This document shows positions 24,621 through 33,698 of a stretch of 64,000 nt of DNA, one piece after another. The notes beneath the pieces are model-generated. The model did not search any database, was not told where the DNA came from, and was given only the letters and a program-made list of their open reading frames with translations. The position numbers and the translations under genes are program-made. Source of the stretch: Maccoyibacter sp900556645 (GTDB lineage: Bacteria > Bacillota > Clostridia > Lachnospirales > Lachnospiraceae). The stretch covers positions 46,083-110,082 of the forward strand of contig CATWDJ010000007.1 of assembly GCA_958349535.1 (NCBI GenBank). The letters run 5' to 3'. Each line of letters starts with the position of its first letter. Position 1 is the stretch's first letter.

Positions 24621-25397
24621 TTATGCCTTTTCAAAAAAGAACGATTTGTTCCGTATGTAATTCAAATCCTTATAGTTGGTAATCTGTTCCGTACTTCCGA
24701 TAAACAGAACACCTTCCTTTACCAATGACTGGTTGAATTTACGATAAATCTCGTCTTTGGCCTCTTCGGTAAAATAAATTACCACATTTCTACACACAAT
24801 CAGATGACATCCTGTAGGATATGGGTCTTTCAAAAGATTATGTTCTTTGAACTCCACGCATTTCTTAATCTCATCTGATATCTGGTAGGAACCTCCCACC
24901 TGTGTAAAATATTTCTTCTTGAAATCTTCCGGTACGGAAGAAATGCTTTTGGCATTGTATAGTCCCATTCTCGCTTTGTCAAGCACCTGCTTGTCAATAT
25001 CCGTTGCAATAATCTTGATGTTTGACAACGGCACATGTCTGGACAATGCCATTACCAAAGAATATGGTTCATCTCCGGTGGAGCATGCTGCACTCCAAAC
25101 CTTTAATGACTTACCAAACTTTTGGACTAATCTCGGAAATACATCCTTATCTAAAACCTCCCACTGCTCGGGATTGCGATAGAACTCAGAAACATTTATG
25201 GTAAGGAAATTAACAAACTCCTCAAATTTTTCCGGGTTGCTTTTGATTAGTTTTACATAATCATCATAAGATGTAATCTTATTCTTGGTGATTAATGTAT
25301 CAATGCGACGCCTCATCTGCTTCTCTTTATAGCAGTTCAAATCAATTTTGGTCAAAGCGTATACATCTTTTTTCAGTTTTTCGTAATCTTCAAACAT
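24621..25397 (-). CDS. cheR: Chemotaxis protein methyltransferase CheR
   Basis: 258 residues. Methylates glutamates on methyl-accepting chemotaxis proteins using S-adenosylmethionine. The N-terminal helical CheR domain (about 1-75) precedes the SAM-binding fold with motif I VWSAACSTGDEPYSL, IIATDIDKQVLDKAR, and CRNVVIYF with LFIGSTEQI near the end. No other chemotaxis genes are adjacent: the gene closes the pilZ-murR-cmk-ispH-S1 run, 16 nt after the S1 gene, and a strong terminator follows. GGAG is upstream of the ATG. It implies a chemotaxis system elsewhere in the genome. Confidence 0.95.
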   Translation of the reverse strand: MFEDYEKLKKDVYALTKIDLNCYKEKQMRRRIDTLITKNKITSYDDYVKLIKSNPEKFEEFVNFLTINVSEFYRNPEQWEVLDKDVFPRLVQKFGKSLKVWSAACSTGDEPYSLVMALSRHVPLSNIKIIATDIDKQVLDKARMGLYNAKSISSVPEDFKKKYFTQVGGSYQISDEIKKCVEFKEHNLLKDPYPTGCHLIVCRNVVIYFTEEAKDEIYRKFNQSLVKEGVLFIGSTEQITNYKDLNYIRNKSFFFEKA

Positions 25398-25413
25398 GGG
25401 ACGTACTCCGTTG

Positions 25414-26538
25414 TTACTCTACTTCATTTGCTACTGCCTCGATATCTACATCTGCGATATCTGAGTCATCTTCTTCCTCTGTCTCTGGAGCATTCAAAGC
25501 CTTGATGCTCAAGCTGATTTTCTTGTCTTCTTCGTTGAAGTCCACAATCTTTGCTTCTACTTCCTGACCAACCTTTAATACATCAGCCGGTTTCTCTACA
25601 TGCTCAGCAGAAATCTGGGATACATGTAATAAAGCATCTACGCCCGGTGCCAGTTCTACGAATGCACCAAAGTCTGTCATTCTTGCAACAACACCTGTTA
25701 CAATGGTTCCCACTGCGTATTTCTCAGCGGCATTGTTCCAAGGATTATCCTCTTCAAATTTCATGGATAATGCAATCTTTGTATCGTTGATGTCTTTGAT
25801 GAAGGCTTTTACCTTCTCGCCAACCTTGAATACCTTCTTAGGATTCTCAACTCTTCCCCAAGAAATCTCGGAGATATGAAGCAGTCCGTCTGCTCCGCCT
25901 AAATCGATGAAAGCACCGAAATCTGTTACATTCTTAACAGTTCCTTCTACCACATCACCTACATGGCTGCTCTCAAATAAAGCTTTCTGCATCTCTGCTT
26001 TCTTAGCCACCAGTAACTGTTTTCTGTCACCGATAATTCTTCTTCTTCTCGGATTGAACTCTGTGATAACAAATTCAATGTCCTGTCCTTCGTATTTTGT
26101 TAAATCCTTCTCATATACATCGGATACCAAGCTTGCAGGGATAAATACTCTTGTCTCGTCGATGATGACACTTAATCCTCCTGCCAATACCTGTGCAACC
26201 TTTGCGGTTAAAACTTCCTGATTTTCGAAAGCTTCCTCTAATCTCTTGCTGCCTTTCTCTGCTGCAAGACGTTTGTAGGAAAGGAGTACCTGACCTTCGC
26301 CGTCGTTTACTTTTACGACCTTTGCTTCCATGGTATCGCCAACGGAAACAACAGTTGTCAAATCCACGTTTGGTTCGTTTGTATACTCATTACGTGTAAT
26401 AATACCGTCTGATTTATAGCCAATATTCAGGATGATCTCATCCGGTTTCACATCGATAACTGTACCCTCGACTACCTCTCCATTTCTTATTGTTTTAAAT
26501 GATTCTTCCAGCATTTGTTCAAAGCTCATTTCTGACAT
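25414..26538 (-). CDS. S1 RNA-binding domain protein (30S ribosomal protein S1-like)
   Basis: 374 residues with four S1 domains (about 15-85, 100-165, 185-255 and 270-340) and an acidic C-terminal tail (ETEEEDDSDIADVDIEAV). The third and fourth domains carry the standard VTDFGAFIDLGGADGLLHISE and MTDFGAFVELAPGVDALLHVS blocks. It is probably the functional S1, which brings mRNA to the small subunit, although Firmicute S1 proteins vary in role. The ATG at 26538 has AGGAGG 9 nt upstream, inside the end of ispH, giving a 20-nt overlap. In some Clostridium species IspH and S1 are one polypeptide; here they are separate but coupled. Confidence 0.93.
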   Translation of the reverse strand: MSEMSFEQMLEESFKTIRNGEVVEGTVIDVKPDEIILNIGYKSDGIITRNEYTNEPNVDLTTVVSVGDTMEAKVVKVNDGEGQVLLSYKRLAAEKGSKRLEEAFENQEVLTAKVAQVLAGGLSVIIDETRVFIPASLVSDVYEKDLTKYEGQDIEFVITEFNPRRRRIIGDRKQLLVAKKAEMQKALFESSHVGDVVEGTVKNVTDFGAFIDLGGADGLLHISEISWGRVENPKKVFKVGEKVKAFIKDINDTKIALSMKFEEDNPWNNAAEKYAVGTIVTGVVARMTDFGAFVELAPGVDALLHVSQISAEHVEKPADVLKVGQEVEAKIVDFNEEDKKISLSIKALNAPETEEEDDSDIADVDIEAVANEVE

Positions 26539-27376
26539 TCTTTTGAACCTCCTCAATAATATTGTTTGGGGTGGAAGCCCCTGCGGTAATACCTACGTTA
26601 TCAATGGATTCTAATTGTGTTAAATCCAAGTCTTCTAGTGTCTGTATATAGTAAGTATTTTCACATTCTTTTTTACATATTTCAAATAGCTTCTGTGTGT
26701 TGGAGCTGTGTCTGCCGCCGATGACAATCATAGCATCTGCCTCCTTGGCAATTTTCCCGGCCTCTGTCTGCCGTTCCTCCGTCGCATTACAGATTGTATT
26801 TAAAACAATTATATCATAACCTTTTTTTTGAATAATTTCAACTAATTCTTGAAATTTCTTGTAGTTAAATGTCGTTTGTGATACAATACATATCTTTTGT
26901 TTGTCCTTTACCGAAAATTCTTCTGCCTCTTCTACGGATTGAAGTACTGTCAACCGGTCTGTGGCACACCAGCCTTTGATTCCCTCCACTTCCGGATGTT
27001 CATTGTTTCCGATAATAACGATATGCTCTCCCGCCTTTGAGTGTTCCTCCACAATCCGGTGGATTTTCAATACAAAGGGACAGGTGGCATCTTCCACGGT
27101 AAATCCACTGTTTTTTATCCGCTCATAAACTTTTTTTCCGACGCCGTGGGAACGGATTACTACTGTTCCTTTCGGAATCTGTTCCAGACATTCCAATTCT
27201 TCCAGCACGGTTACACCCTTCGCCTCTAAATCCTTTACAACCTCCTCGTTGTGGATGATGGGACCATAGGTGTAGATAGGTGCTTCCTGTTTTTCTACTT
27301 CCTCGTAGACTTTGTTGACTGCCCGTTTGACACCGAAGCAGAATCCGGCACTCTTTGCAAGTGTTACTTTTCTCAT
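26519..27376 (-). CDS. ispH: 4-hydroxy-3-methylbut-2-enyl diphosphate reductase (IspH/LytB)
   Basis: 285 residues. Last step of the MEP isoprenoid pathway, producing IPP and DMAPP, with a [4Fe-4S] cluster. The three cluster cysteines are visible in SAGFCFGVKRAV (C13), EDATCPFVLKIH (about 97) and NTICNATEERQ (about 197), together with the HPEVEGIKGWC block and ITAGASTPNNIIEEV at the end. The start follows the cmk stop with no gap, and the end overlaps the S1 gene by 20 nt. The cmk-ispH-S1 order is common in Clostridia. Confidence 0.97.
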   Translation of the reverse strand: MRKVTLAKSAGFCFGVKRAVNKVYEEVEKQEAPIYTYGPIIHNEEVVKDLEAKGVTVLEELECLEQIPKGTVVIRSHGVGKKVYERIKNSGFTVEDATCPFVLKIHRIVEEHSKAGEHIVIIGNNEHPEVEGIKGWCATDRLTVLQSVEEAEEFSVKDKQKICIVSQTTFNYKKFQELVEIIQKKGYDIIVLNTICNATEERQTEAGKIAKEADAMIVIGGRHSSNTQKLFEICKKECENTYYIQTLEDLDLTQLESIDNVGITAGASTPNNIIEEVQKNVRNEL

Positions 27377-28042
27377 CTAGCTTCTTTCCTTATAAATAGA
27401 TTTGATGGTTTCTACCACCTCTTCAATTCCCATATGGGAGCTGTCTACCAAAACCGCATCCTCCGCCTGCTTCAACGGAGAAATCTCCCGGTGCATATCC
27501 CGGTAATCCCGGTCTGCAATATCCTGTTCGATTTCTTTCAATTCACAGTTCTGACCCTTCTCCGTTAATTCCTCATAACGTCTTTTGGCTCTGGTCTCCA
27601 CACTGGCAGTCAGATAAATCTTCACCTGTGCCTTTGGCAGAACTACGGTTCCGATATCTCTGCCATCCATAATGACATCTGCCTGTTCAGCAAGCTGCTG
27701 CTGAAGCTCCACCAATTTTTTGCGGACCTCCCCATAGGCACTGGTTACGGATGCCGTATTTCCCACTTCTTCCTTCCGAATCAGTCCGTTGACATTTTCT
27801 CCGTTTAACAATACCTGCTGTTCCCCGTTTTCATAACGGATGGTCACATCCACCTCCCTGGCTGCCTTGCTGATTGCTGCCTCATCCTCTTTTGCAATGC
27901 CGCTTCTTAAAAAGTAAAGAGCCATAGCCCGGTACATGGCTCCGGTATCCACATAGATGAATCCCAGCTCCTTTGCCAGCCTTTTTGCGATGGTACTCTT
28001 TCCGGCTCCTGCCGGACCGTCTATTGCTATATTAAAACTCAT
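27377..28042 (-). CDS. cmk: Cytidylate kinase
   Basis: 221 residues. Phosphorylates CMP and dCMP with ATP. The P-loop GPAGAGKST lies at about 9-17, then DTGAMYRA (about 34-41) and the GRDIGTVVLP block (about 126-135) that contacts the base, with the lid TARAKRRYEEL near 155. I use the ATG at 28042, preceded by GAGGAGG about 10 nt upstream; starting 14 codons earlier would add MCKAHDINRGGNN, which no cytidylate kinase needs. It lies 63 nt after the flavoprotein gene and abuts ispH. Confidence 0.96.
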   Translation of the reverse strand: MSFNIAIDGPAGAGKSTIAKRLAKELGFIYVDTGAMYRAMALYFLRSGIAKEDEAAISKAAREVDVTIRYENGEQQVLLNGENVNGLIRKEEVGNTASVTSAYGEVRKKLVELQQQLAEQADVIMDGRDIGTVVLPKAQVKIYLTASVETRAKRRYEELTEKGQNCELKEIEQDIADRDYRDMHREISPLKQAEDAVLVDSSHMGIEEVVETIKSIYKERS

Positions 28043-28105
28043 ATTGTTGTTTCCTCCTCTATTTATATCATGTGCCTTACACACATATGTCTCCGTTTTT
28101 TGCTA

Positions 28106-29338
28106 TCATTCTGCGATACTGCTTCCCGCCAGATATCCGGTGGACCATGCAATTTGAAGATTGAACCCTCCGGTATAAGCGTCCACATCCAGAATCTCTC
28201 CTGCAAAATAGAGTCCCTTTACCAGTTTGGATTCCATGGTGGAAGGGTCTACCTGTTTTACGGAAACTCCGCCTCTTGTGATGATTGCCTCGTTAAATCC
28301 CCTCAATCCGGTTAAGGTTAAAGGAAATGCTTTGATACACTCCACCAGCTTTTTTCTCTCCTGTTTTGTAATTCCGTTGATTTTCTTCTCCGGGTCGATA
28401 CCGCTGAGGGAAATGACCACCGGAATCATCTTCGCCGGAAGCAAGCCCTTGACAGAATTTTTGAACTGTCTGTTTTTGTTTTCCTCAAAATCCCTTAAAA
28501 TTCTGGCGTCTAACTGTTCCTCTGACAATGCCGGCTTCAAATCAATGGTCAGGGATAAATTCTTCTTTCGCAGCCTGTCATTTACCACACTGCTGGCACT
28601 TAACATCAAAGGGCCACTGACCCCGAAATGGGTAAAGAGCATCTCTCCGAACTCTTCAAAAAATACTTTTCCGCCCTCCCGAATCGTAGCTTGTACATTC
28701 CGAAGGGACAGCCCCTGCATTTGCATACAATAGTCTTCCAAGACAGTCATAGGCACCAGGGACGGCACCGGTTCTTCTATCTTATGACCTAATTGCTCGG
28801 CAAATACAAAGCCATCTCCGGTGGAGCCTGTGGAAGAATAGGATTTTCCTCCCGTTGCAAGAATTATTGCATCTGCTGTTCTTTTTTCTCCGTTTTTCAG
28901 CCGAACTCCTGTAATTTTTCCGTCTTTTGACAGGATTTCCGTCACTTTCGTGTGTAACAAGACCTCCACCCCAGCCTTTTCCAATGCCTTTTGTAAGGTG
29001 GAAATGACGTCGGAGGAATGGTCCGAAACCGGAAATACCCGGTTGCCCCGTTCTGTTTTTACCGGCATTCCATTGGCTTCAAAAAAATCCATCACCCGGA
29101 AATTATCATAGGTATAGATAGCACTATATAAAAATTTTGCATTTCTGGGAACATGGGCGAAAATTTCTTCGGTATCACAGGCATTGGTCAGATTGCATCT
29201 GCCTTTTCCCGTAATATAGATTTTCTTGCCCAGCTTCTCGTTCTGTTCCAGAATCGTAACTCGATGTCCCGCTTCCGCAGCTCCCAATGCCGCAAACATT
29301 CCTGCGGCTCCGCCTCCGATTACAATTACGTTACTCAT
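28106..29338 (-). CDS. NAD(P)/FAD-dependent oxidoreductase, HI0933/YhiN family
   Basis: 410 residues. A Rossmann FAD-binding N-terminus (VIVIGGGAAGMFAALGAAEAG, glycines within 8-18), the KIYITGKGRCNLTNAC block of the BaiN/YhiN-HI0933 family, AIILATGGKSYSSTGSTGDG in the middle, and a C-terminal GGFNLQIAWSTGYLAG that closes the FAD site. The substrate is unknown; annotations as aminoacetone oxidase or bile-acid enzyme BaiN in this family are weakly supported. It overlaps murR by 8 nt, has AGGGGA before the ATG, and precedes cmk, a linkage common in Clostridia. Confidence 0.92.
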   Translation of the reverse strand: MSNVIVIGGGAAGMFAALGAAEAGHRVTILEQNEKLGKKIYITGKGRCNLTNACDTEEIFAHVPRNAKFLYSAIYTYDNFRVMDFFEANGMPVKTERGNRVFPVSDHSSDVISTLQKALEKAGVEVLLHTKVTEILSKDGKITGVRLKNGEKRTADAIILATGGKSYSSTGSTGDGFVFAEQLGHKIEEPVPSLVPMTVLEDYCMQMQGLSLRNVQATIREGGKVFFEEFGEMLFTHFGVSGPLMLSASSVVNDRLRKKNLSLTIDLKPALSEEQLDARILRDFEENKNRQFKNSVKGLLPAKMIPVVISLSGIDPEKKINGITKQERKKLVECIKAFPLTLTGLRGFNEAIITRGGVSVKQVDPSTMESKLVKGLYFAGEILDVDAYTGGFNLQIAWSTGYLAGSSIAE

Positions 29339-30260
29339 TCTTGTCCCCTAATTTTGCATACCGCATCTTCATAGAATCATCAATAAAATTAATTTCATCA
29401 TTATCATACACCTGATACTCGTCCCAAATATCCTCCAACATCTCCAGAGTCTGAACCACTTCTCCCTGTTTTTTCATACAAAGTGCCACAATCAGGGCAT
29501 TGATAACAGAAAGGGGTGCCACCAGAGAGTCCACAATGGACGCCATGTCGCTCTTGGCAATCAGATTGCAGGAGGAATAGAGATTCATTGGCGAATGGAC
29601 ACTGTCGGTAATGGTAATAACCTTGGCACTTCGATTATTGGCAAATTCCATCGCCTTTAAAGTCCTCATGGAATACCGAGGAAAACTGATACCGATAATC
29701 ACATCATCTTTGCTGATACGCACCATCTGTTCAAACAACTCACTGGAGCTGTTGGTGGAAAGCAGATGTACATCATCAAACATCATATTCAGATAAAATG
29801 CAAGAAAACTTGCAAGGGGTGCACAGCTTCGGATTCCCACAATGTAGATTCTCTTGGCATTTAAAATGGTATCTACTGCCAGTTCAAAAGCGTTGTCATC
29901 AATTCTGTTCAGCGTTTCTTTGATTCGTTCCGCATCTGATTGCAGAACCGATTCCAATATCTTGGACTGGCTGATTCGTCCGTAAGTCACTTCCATCCGT
30001 TGTACGGAATTTAATTTGTTCCGCACTAGTTCTTCTAAAGCTCTCTGAAATTCCGGATAACCCTTGTAGCCCAAGTGGGTGGCAAAACGTACCACCGTAG
30101 ACTCACTGACTCCCACCACTTCTCCCAGCTTTGCCGCTGTCAAAAAGACCGCCTTGTCATAGTTGTCCGTAATATAGGTTGCCAGAAGCTTCTGTCCCTT
30201 GCTCAAACTTCCATATGCTTCATTAATTCGATTACTTAAATCATTGCTATTTCTATTCAT
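29331..30260 (-). CDS. MurR/RpiR family transcriptional regulator
   Basis: 309 residues. The N-terminal HTH of the RpiR type (LSKGQKLLATYITDNYDKAVF, then GVSESTVVRFATHLGYKGYPEFQ, about 15-75) is followed by a SIS sugar-phosphate-binding domain (about 125-260, with RIYIVGIRSCAPLASFLAFY and DVIIGISFPRYSMRTLKAMEFA). Members control sugar-phosphate catabolism genes. No sugar gene is adjacent, so the target is probably elsewhere; it is carried in the pilZ run, 34 nt after pilZ. The acidic C-terminus (DEINFIDDSMKM) is extended. The ribosome site is weak (GTGAG). Confidence 0.92.
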   Translation of the reverse strand: MNRNSNDLSNRINEAYGSLSKGQKLLATYITDNYDKAVFLTAAKLGEVVGVSESTVVRFATHLGYKGYPEFQRALEELVRNKLNSVQRMEVTYGRISQSKILESVLQSDAERIKETLNRIDDNAFELAVDTILNAKRIYIVGIRSCAPLASFLAFYLNMMFDDVHLLSTNSSSELFEQMVRISKDDVIIGISFPRYSMRTLKAMEFANNRSAKVITITDSVHSPMNLYSSCNLIAKSDMASIVDSLVAPLSVINALIVALCMKKQGEVVQTLEMLEDIWDEYQVYDNDEINFIDDSMKMRYAKLGDKNE

Positions 30261-30294
30261 GGTTATTTTCTCACTTACTTATACTATATTATTT

Positions 30295-30939
30295 TTATTT
30301 TCCCCGTTTTCTTGCCATATCCTGTTTTTGTTTATGTGCAATATAAGCACTGAGGTCCACATTTGCCTTTTTAATCAATGCTCCGAATACTTTTTTGTTT
30401 TCAACGTCATCTTCCCGGATTACCTCACCTTGTAAGGTAATATTCAATCGTTCCTGAGTATCCTCAAATTCCAACTGGAATTTCCGAATATCATCCATGG
30501 TAATATCATCCGTTGATTCCATAACAAAGGACACTCCTGTAGTACTGATATTTTTGACAATGACTTCTTTTCGTTCTCTTGTACTTTCAACCATCAGTTT
30601 TCCGAGAATACCCAAATACTGTCGGAATGCCTGACGTCTGTTCAGATGTATACCGTCTCTTTTACAAAAGATAGCATGGTATTTCTGTGTCTTAGTCTGA
30701 ACATAACGAATAGTACACCCCTCCCAAACCATAGGTTTTTCATTATTTACAATGTAAACCACACTGATTTTAAGGCGTTCCCCATCAAAGTTCAAAAGCT
30801 GTCCCTCATAATACATAGGCTTCACAAAGATTACCCCGTCTTTGGAGAATTCTATAAATGCTGTTTGCTCAAGTTTACTTTTTTCTGTACTAGCTACAAC
30901 CCTTATTTGTTCTCCCTGTTCAATTTCCCACAGTTTCAT
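30295..30939 (-). CDS. PilZ domain protein (YcgR-like c-di-GMP effector)
   Basis: 214 residues with two parts: an N-terminal YcgR-N-like beta domain (about 1-90) and a C-terminal PilZ domain. The c-di-GMP-binding residues are present: the arginine loop RRQAFR at 101-106 and NISTTG at 130-135 (the N/DxSxxG motif). YcgR proteins slow flagellar motors when c-di-GMP is high; other roles are possible. It has its own promoter and leads a run that ends with cheR. The start has AGAAGGT 8 nt upstream. The window also encodes an HD-GYP protein, so signal and effector could be linked, but no diguanylate cyclase is seen here. Confidence 0.88.
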   Translation of the reverse strand: MKLWEIEQGEQIRVVASTEKSKLEQTAFIEFSKDGVIFVKPMYYEGQLLNFDGERLKISVVYIVNNEKPMVWEGCTIRYVQTKTQKYHAIFCKRDGIHLNRRQAFRQYLGILGKLMVESTRERKEVIVKNISTTGVSFVMESTDDITMDDIRKFQLEFEDTQERLNITLQGEVIREDDVENKKVFGALIKKANVDLSAYIAHKQKQDMARKRGK

Positions 30940-30976
30940 CTATCGTACCTTCTCAATCGTAAAACCTTATTTAATA

Positions 30977-31005
30977 ATCATAGCAATTTTCATTAAAATT
31001 GTCCA
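30977..31005 (-). promoter_or_regulatory. Sigma-A promoter for the pilZ-to-cheR run
   Basis: Minus strand -35 TGGACA (31000-31005), 17-nt spacer, -10 TATGAT (30977-30982). The pilZ ATG lies about 38 nt downstream of the -10. Confidence 0.72.
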
Positions 31006-31048
31006 CTTGATTTTTGACTATAAAACTCCTCAAATATTTTTACAAAAC

Positions 31049-31082
31049 AAAAAGAGGAAACAACAAAATGTTTCCTCTTTTT
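31049..31082 (-). terminator. Intrinsic terminator of the decarboxylase operon
   Basis: Arms 31049-31061 and 31070-31082 pair perfectly over 13 bases with an 8-nt loop and are flanked by A/T runs. It lies 17 nt past the oadA-like stop. Confidence 0.9.
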
Positions 31083-31099
31083 CGCTTTTTAAACTCTGA

Positions 31100-32518
31100 T
31101 TATACCGGATATGCTCCGTTTTTTGTATCAGCAATATTCTGATCTACCTTTGTCTGCTGTGCCTCACGGTATTTGAAGAACTCTGTTGCTACCTGTGGGA
31201 ACAATGCATAAGTCAGAACGTCCTCATCCTGCTGTTTCCACTGTTTCATCTCATTCTCCAAAGTCTCCAGCTCCGGCTCAAGTAAATCTGCCGGACGACA
31301 GGTAATGGCGTTCTTTTTCTCTTCGCCCAGAACCTTCTCTACTACTTCAGGGTTGAATGGTTTTACAGTCTGACCATATTTTCCAAGCAATACATCCTTG
31401 GTCTCTTTGGTTGCCACCTTGTAACGTTCTCCCATCAGTACGTTGAACACTGCCTGAGTACCTACAATCTGAGAAGAAGGTGTTACCAGTGGTGGCTCAC
31501 CTAAATCTTTACGAACACGAGGTACCTCTGCCAGTACTTCTTCGTATTTATCTTCTTTGCCCTGTTCTTTTAACTGGGAAATCAGGTTGGATAACATACC
31601 ACCCGGTACCTGATATAATAAGGTCTTGATGTTTACGCCTAATACCTTTGGATTCATCAAACCGTTCTCCAAACATTCCTCACGGAACGGACGGAAGTAA
31701 TCAGCAATCTCTGCCAACTGGTTCTGATCCAGTCCGGTATCAAATTCTGTTCCCTTGAATGCCTCTACCATAACCTCAGTTGCAGGCTGGGAAGTACCAA
31801 GAGCAAACGGTGACATTGCGGTATCGATGATATCGCAGCCTGCCTCTACAGCTTTCATGTATGTCATAGAAGCAACACCGGAAGTATAGTGTGTATGAAG
31901 CTCAATCGGTAAGCTGGTTGCATCCTTCAATGCCTGTACCAGTTCGGTTGCTTTTGTCGGAACCAAAAGTCCTGCCATATCCTTGATACATAAGGAATCA
32001 GCACCCATATCCTCAACTTTTTTCGCCATGGTCATCCAGTAATCTAATGTATAGGCATCTCCTAAAGTATAGGATAATGCAACCTGTGCATGACCTTTCT
32101 CTTTATTACAAGCGGTTACGGCTGTCTGCAAGTTACGAACATCGTTCAAACAGTCGAAAATACGAATGATATCAATACCGTTTGCAATGGATTTCTGTAC
32201 GAAATACTCTACCACATCATCTGCGTATGGACGGTAACCTAAGATATTCTGTCCACGGAATAACATCTGTAATTTTGTATTCTTGAATCCATCTCTTAAT
32301 TTTCTAAGACGGTCCCACGGATCCTCTTTCAGGAAACGTAAGGATGCATCGAAAGTAGCTCCGCCCCAACACTCTACTGCATGATAGCCAACCTTATCCA
32401 TCTTGTCGATAATCGGCAACATTTCTTCTGTCGGCATTCTGGTGGCAATCATTGACTGATGTGCATCACGCAGTACGGTTTCTGTAATTTTTAATGGTTT
32501 TTTTATAACTTCTGCCAT
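31100..32518 (-). CDS. Oxaloacetate decarboxylase alpha / pyruvate carboxyltransferase subunit
   Basis: 472 residues. TIM-barrel carboxyltransferase that moves CO2 between oxaloacetate/pyruvate and biotin. The metal and substrate residues are in ETVLRDAHQSMIATRM (about 13-28), ECWGGATFDASLRFL, and LCIKDMAGLL (active-site lysine near 178), with ELHTHYTSG supplying metal-binding histidines. The C-terminal conserved carboxylase region is present, but no biotinyl domain: the product ends after NGAYPV. It therefore resembles the 5S subunit of transcarboxylase and depends on the separate carrier at 33699. Last gene of its operon, 12 nt after the beta subunit. Confidence 0.93.
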   Translation of the reverse strand: MAEVIKKPLKITETVLRDAHQSMIATRMPTEEMLPIIDKMDKVGYHAVECWGGATFDASLRFLKEDPWDRLRKLRDGFKNTKLQMLFRGQNILGYRPYADDVVEYFVQKSIANGIDIIRIFDCLNDVRNLQTAVTACNKEKGHAQVALSYTLGDAYTLDYWMTMAKKVEDMGADSLCIKDMAGLLVPTKATELVQALKDATSLPIELHTHYTSGVASMTYMKAVEAGCDIIDTAMSPFALGTSQPATEVMVEAFKGTEFDTGLDQNQLAEIADYFRPFREECLENGLMNPKVLGVNIKTLLYQVPGGMLSNLISQLKEQGKEDKYEEVLAEVPRVRKDLGEPPLVTPSSQIVGTQAVFNVLMGERYKVATKETKDVLLGKYGQTVKPFNPEVVEKVLGEEKKNAITCRPADLLEPELETLENEMKQWKQQDEDVLTYALFPQVATEFFKYREAQQTKVDQNIADTKNGAYPV

Positions 32519-32530
32519 GATATTCTCCTC

Positions 32531-33679
32531 CTAAATTCCAAAGATTGCCATAAATACTCCGGCTGCAACCGCAGTACCGATAACTCCGGCAACATTCGGT
32601 CCCATTGCATGCATAAGTAAAAAGTTTGTAGGATCCTCTTCCGCACCTACCTTCTGAGATACACGGGCTGCCATCGGAACCGCAGAAACTCCGGCAGAAC
32701 CAATCAACGGGTTAATCTTTCCTTTTGTAATTGCACACAATAATTTACCAAACAATACTCCGGCTGCTGTACCAAACATAAATGCAACCAGACCAAGAAC
32801 TACGATTTTGATTGTTGTTATATTTAAGAATGCCTCTGCACTGGTGGTAGCACCTACGGAGGTACCCAGTAAAATAACAACGATATACATCAACGCGTTG
32901 GATGCTGTCTCGGAAAGCTGATGAACAACTCCTGACTCACGGAATAAGTTACCCAGCATTAACATACCAACCAATGGTGCTGTTGTCGGAAGAATCAGAC
33001 ATACAATGGTAGTAACAATGATAGGGAATAAAATTTTCTCTAACTTGGATACCGGTCTTAAGTTCTCCATCTTAATGGCACGCTCTTTTTTGGTTGTAAA
33101 TAATTTCATAATCGGCGGCTGAATAATCGGAACCAACGCCATATACGAATATGCCGCCACCGCAATCGGACCCATCAGTCCCGTCTGCCCCAGCTTACCC
33201 GCCAGGAAAATAGAGGTCGGTCCGTCTGCACCACCGATTATAGATACTGCCGCTGCCGCCTTGTCATTGAATCCCATCAGGATTGCAAGGAAGTAAGCAG
33301 AGAAAATACCAAACTGTGCTGCTGCTCCCAATAAGAAACTGATTGGGTTTGCAATCAACGGTCCAAAGTCGGTCATGGCACCAACACCTAAGAAAATCAG
33401 GGATGGTAAGATTGACCATTCATCTAATGAATAAAAATAATACAGTAAACCACCTACACCATTACTGGTCTCTTCCGGGCTTGCAATGATATCCGGGTAA
33501 ATGTTTACCAACAGCATACCAAAGGCAATCGGTACTAACAGCAATGGTTCGTATCCTTTCTTAATTGCTAAGAAAAGGAAGATAAAAGCAATCGCAATCA
33601 TGACAAAGTTTCCCCATGTCAGATTTAAGAATGCTGTCTGATGCAGGAGGTTTGACATTGTTTCTCCTACGTAGCTCAT
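32531..33679 (-). CDS. Sodium-translocating decarboxylase beta subunit
   Basis: 382 residues with nine or more membrane helices. Membrane subunit that decarboxylates carboxybiotin and exports sodium. The conserved block DFGPLIANPISFLLGAAAQFG and the GGADGPTSIFLAGKL block with the sodium-binding aspartate are present, along with NPLIGSAGVSAVPMAARVSQ and HAMGPNVAGVIG in the C-terminal part. It could serve any of the biotin decarboxylases (oxaloacetate, methylmalonyl-CoA, glutaconyl-CoA), since the beta subunits are close. It lies between the biotin carrier and the OadA-like gene, 19 and 12 nt apart. Confidence 0.95.
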   Translation of the reverse strand: MSYVGETMSNLLHQTAFLNLTWGNFVMIAIAFIFLFLAIKKGYEPLLLVPIAFGMLLVNIYPDIIASPEETSNGVGGLLYYFYSLDEWSILPSLIFLGVGAMTDFGPLIANPISFLLGAAAQFGIFSAYFLAILMGFNDKAAAAVSIIGGADGPTSIFLAGKLGQTGLMGPIAVAAYSYMALVPIIQPPIMKLFTTKKERAIKMENLRPVSKLEKILFPIIVTTIVCLILPTTAPLVGMLMLGNLFRESGVVHQLSETASNALMYIVVILLGTSVGATTSAEAFLNITTIKIVVLGLVAFMFGTAAGVLFGKLLCAITKGKINPLIGSAGVSAVPMAARVSQKVGAEEDPTNFLLMHAMGPNVAGVIGTAVAAGVFMAIFGI

Positions 33680-33698
33680 AATTCGTCCTCCTGCTCAA

